A stretch of DNA of 6,397 bases from Candidatus Cloacimonadota bacterium (lineage in GTDB: Bacteria; Cloacimonadota; Cloacimonadia; Cloacimonadales; TCS61). The stretch covers positions 1 to 6,397 of the forward strand of contig QMNP01000099.1 in assembly GCA_003647825.1 (NCBI GenBank), written 5' to 3'. Shown here one piece after another: positions 5,814 through 6,397 of the stretch. The notes below the pieces were generated by a model. The model made no database searches, had not been told where the DNA came from, and saw only the letters and a program-made list of their open reading frames with translations. Each line of letters opens with the position of its first letter. Positions within the stretch are counted from its first letter, which is position 1. The translations under genes were made by a program, and so were the position numbers.

Positions 5814-5927
5814 TAATTTGCAGCTTCTGCGGCTTACTCGAAAGGAAGTATTCAAAGTGTAATATCTTTGCGAAGTAGAAACTCCGGTGATCATTGCAAC
5901 TGGATAGCAGGATGAGGCAAAAATCAT
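5787..5927 (-). CDS. Small ORF (46 aa) between umuD and umuC, possibly repeat-derived
   Basis: A 46-codon frame begins with an ATG that shares ATGA with the umuD stop. It fills nearly all of the 153-nt umuD-umuC gap and ends with a TAA inside the hairpin at 5785-5810. I do not recognise the product. It starts MIFASSCYPVAMITGV, has a basic stretch (FRVSRRSCK) and ends LLPYELESS. The last residues are encoded by the 5' arm and loop of the palindrome. No membrane span or known motif is evident, and only GGG adjoins the start, so translation would depend on reinitiation after umuD. It may be a coupled leader whose translation opens the hairpin over the umuC ribosome binding site. It may instead be chance coding through an inserted intergenic repeat. 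Confidence that it is a functional protein is low. Confidence 0.3.
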   Translation of the reverse strand: MIFASSCYPVAMITGVSTSQRYYTLNTSFRVSRRSCKLLPYELESS

Positions 5928-6370
5928 CCCGTTTTGTGCAGCGCATAAACCACTACTCCCCAGATAGTGAATTCCATATCTCTGGTGATTTCTGTCATTG
6001 GAAAATCGGGATTCTCCGGCATTAGATACCATTTATTATTTTCCTGCCAGAGTCGTTTTACAGTGAGTTCACCATCCACAATAGCGATAACGATCTTCTT
6101 GTGAGCCGGTTCCAGTGAGCGATCCACAATAAGAATATCTCCCGAAAAAATACCGGCTCCTACCATGGAAAGGCCTTCTACCCGTACGAAATAAGTAGCG
6201 CTGGGATGGGCGATGAGGTATTCATTCAAATCCAGATTCTCTTCGATGTAGTCCTGGGCAGGTGAAGGGAAGCCAGCTGCAATTCTACTGCCGATCAGCG
6301 GACGCTGCAAAACTGCATTCTGCTGAAAGCTGCCAATAAAAGTAACCTTATTTAATTGAGATCCCATCAT
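5924..6370 (-). CDS. umuD: UmuD-like S24 peptidase, SOS mutagenesis polymerase subunit
   Basis: The protein (148 aa from the first ATG) is a LexA-superfamily self-cleaving serine peptidase without a DNA-binding domain. In the family, RecA-stimulated autocleavage gives UmuD', which activates the UmuC polymerase. The predicted cleavage site is Ala32-Gly33 inside AAGFPSPAQDY. The catalytic Ser68 lies in GLSMVGAG and the catalytic Lys105 in LTVKRL. All three sit exactly 8 residues later than in E. coli UmuD (Cys24-Gly25, Ser60, Lys97), and the length is close to the E. coli protein (139 aa). Ala-Gly at the cut site is the LexA-type pair rather than the Cys-Gly of E. coli UmuD. Two ATGs are adjacent (6370 and 6367). 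A strong GGAGG at 6373-6377 is 2 nt from the first and 5 nt from the second, so Met2 is probably the real start. The frame stays open to the window edge, so an N-terminal extension cannot be formally excluded. Its stop overlaps the next small ORF. Confidence 0.93.
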   Translation of the reverse strand: MMGSQLNKVTFIGSFQQNAVLQRPLIGSRIAAGFPSPAQDYIEENLDLNEYLIAHPSATYFVRVEGLSMVGAGIFSGDILIVDRSLEPAHKKIVIAIVDGELTVKRLWQENNKWYLMPENPDFPMTEITRDMEFTIWGVVVYALHKTG

Positions 6371-6377
6371 CTCCTCC
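6371..6377 (-). promoter_or_regulatory. umuD ribosome binding site
   Basis: GGAGGAG directly precedes the tandem ATGs of umuD. Its spacing favours the second ATG (6367), which lies 5 nt after GGAGG. The operon promoter is not in the 27 nt available upstream. Confidence 0.7.
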
Positions 6378-6397
6378 GCATTGTGCTTGCCCCGAAG

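Noticed and set aside
4333..5927. Toxin-antitoxin or phage-inhibitor role for the two small ORFs
   Set aside because: Neither peptide has a recognisable toxin, antitoxin or membrane-segment pattern, and both overlap repeats, so no such function can be supported.

Overview
All recognisable genes in this window are read from the minus strand. The order of transcription is therefore from the right end towards the left. Composition is AT-rich, roughly 40% GC by eye. The gene content fits an uncultured anaerobic bacterium of the FCB type (Cloacimonadota-like) or a clostridium-like lineage. The many intergenic palindromes and short palindromic repeats inside tiny reading frames lean towards the former, but no taxonomic marker is present and this is only an inference.

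Right half (6370 to 4333 and on to 3215): a DNA-damage tolerance operon. It reads umuD-like S24 peptidase, a 46-codon small ORF, umuC-like Y-family polymerase, a 51-codon small ORF, and dinB (Pol IV). The small ORFs fill the two 153-nt gaps. The first begins in a 4-nt ATGA overlap with the umuD stop. The second begins 1 nt after the umuC stop and ends in an ATGA overlap with the dinB start, so the whole set looks translationally coupled. Each small ORF contains a perfect 10-bp palindrome of the same family, and the two palindromes differ by compensatory base-pair swaps. The one before umuC buries the umuC ribosome binding site. The promoter, and any LexA-type operator, would lie beyond the right edge.

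Middle (3214 to 2290): 268 nt of noncoding DNA carries a 59-nt direct repeat built of 19-nt units. It is followed by an SRAP-domain gene (yedK/HMCES family), which shields abasic sites in single-stranded DNA. Two translesion polymerases, their UmuD partner and an abasic-site shield next to each other make a compact lesion-tolerance island.

Left half (2213 to 183): a separate two-gene operon. It holds a condensation-fold acyltransferase (COG4908 / alcohol acetyltransferase-like, with an HxxxDG motif) and, 3 nt downstream, a zinc-ribbon multi-span membrane protein resembling DUF6320. The two are likely functional partners. The leftmost 182 nt are noncoding and carry degenerate copies of the 19-nt repeat family and a REP-like double hairpin.

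The most noteworthy unexplained structure is the set of palindromic elements in the lesion-bypass operon. They double as coding sequence, and in one case as a potential translational switch.
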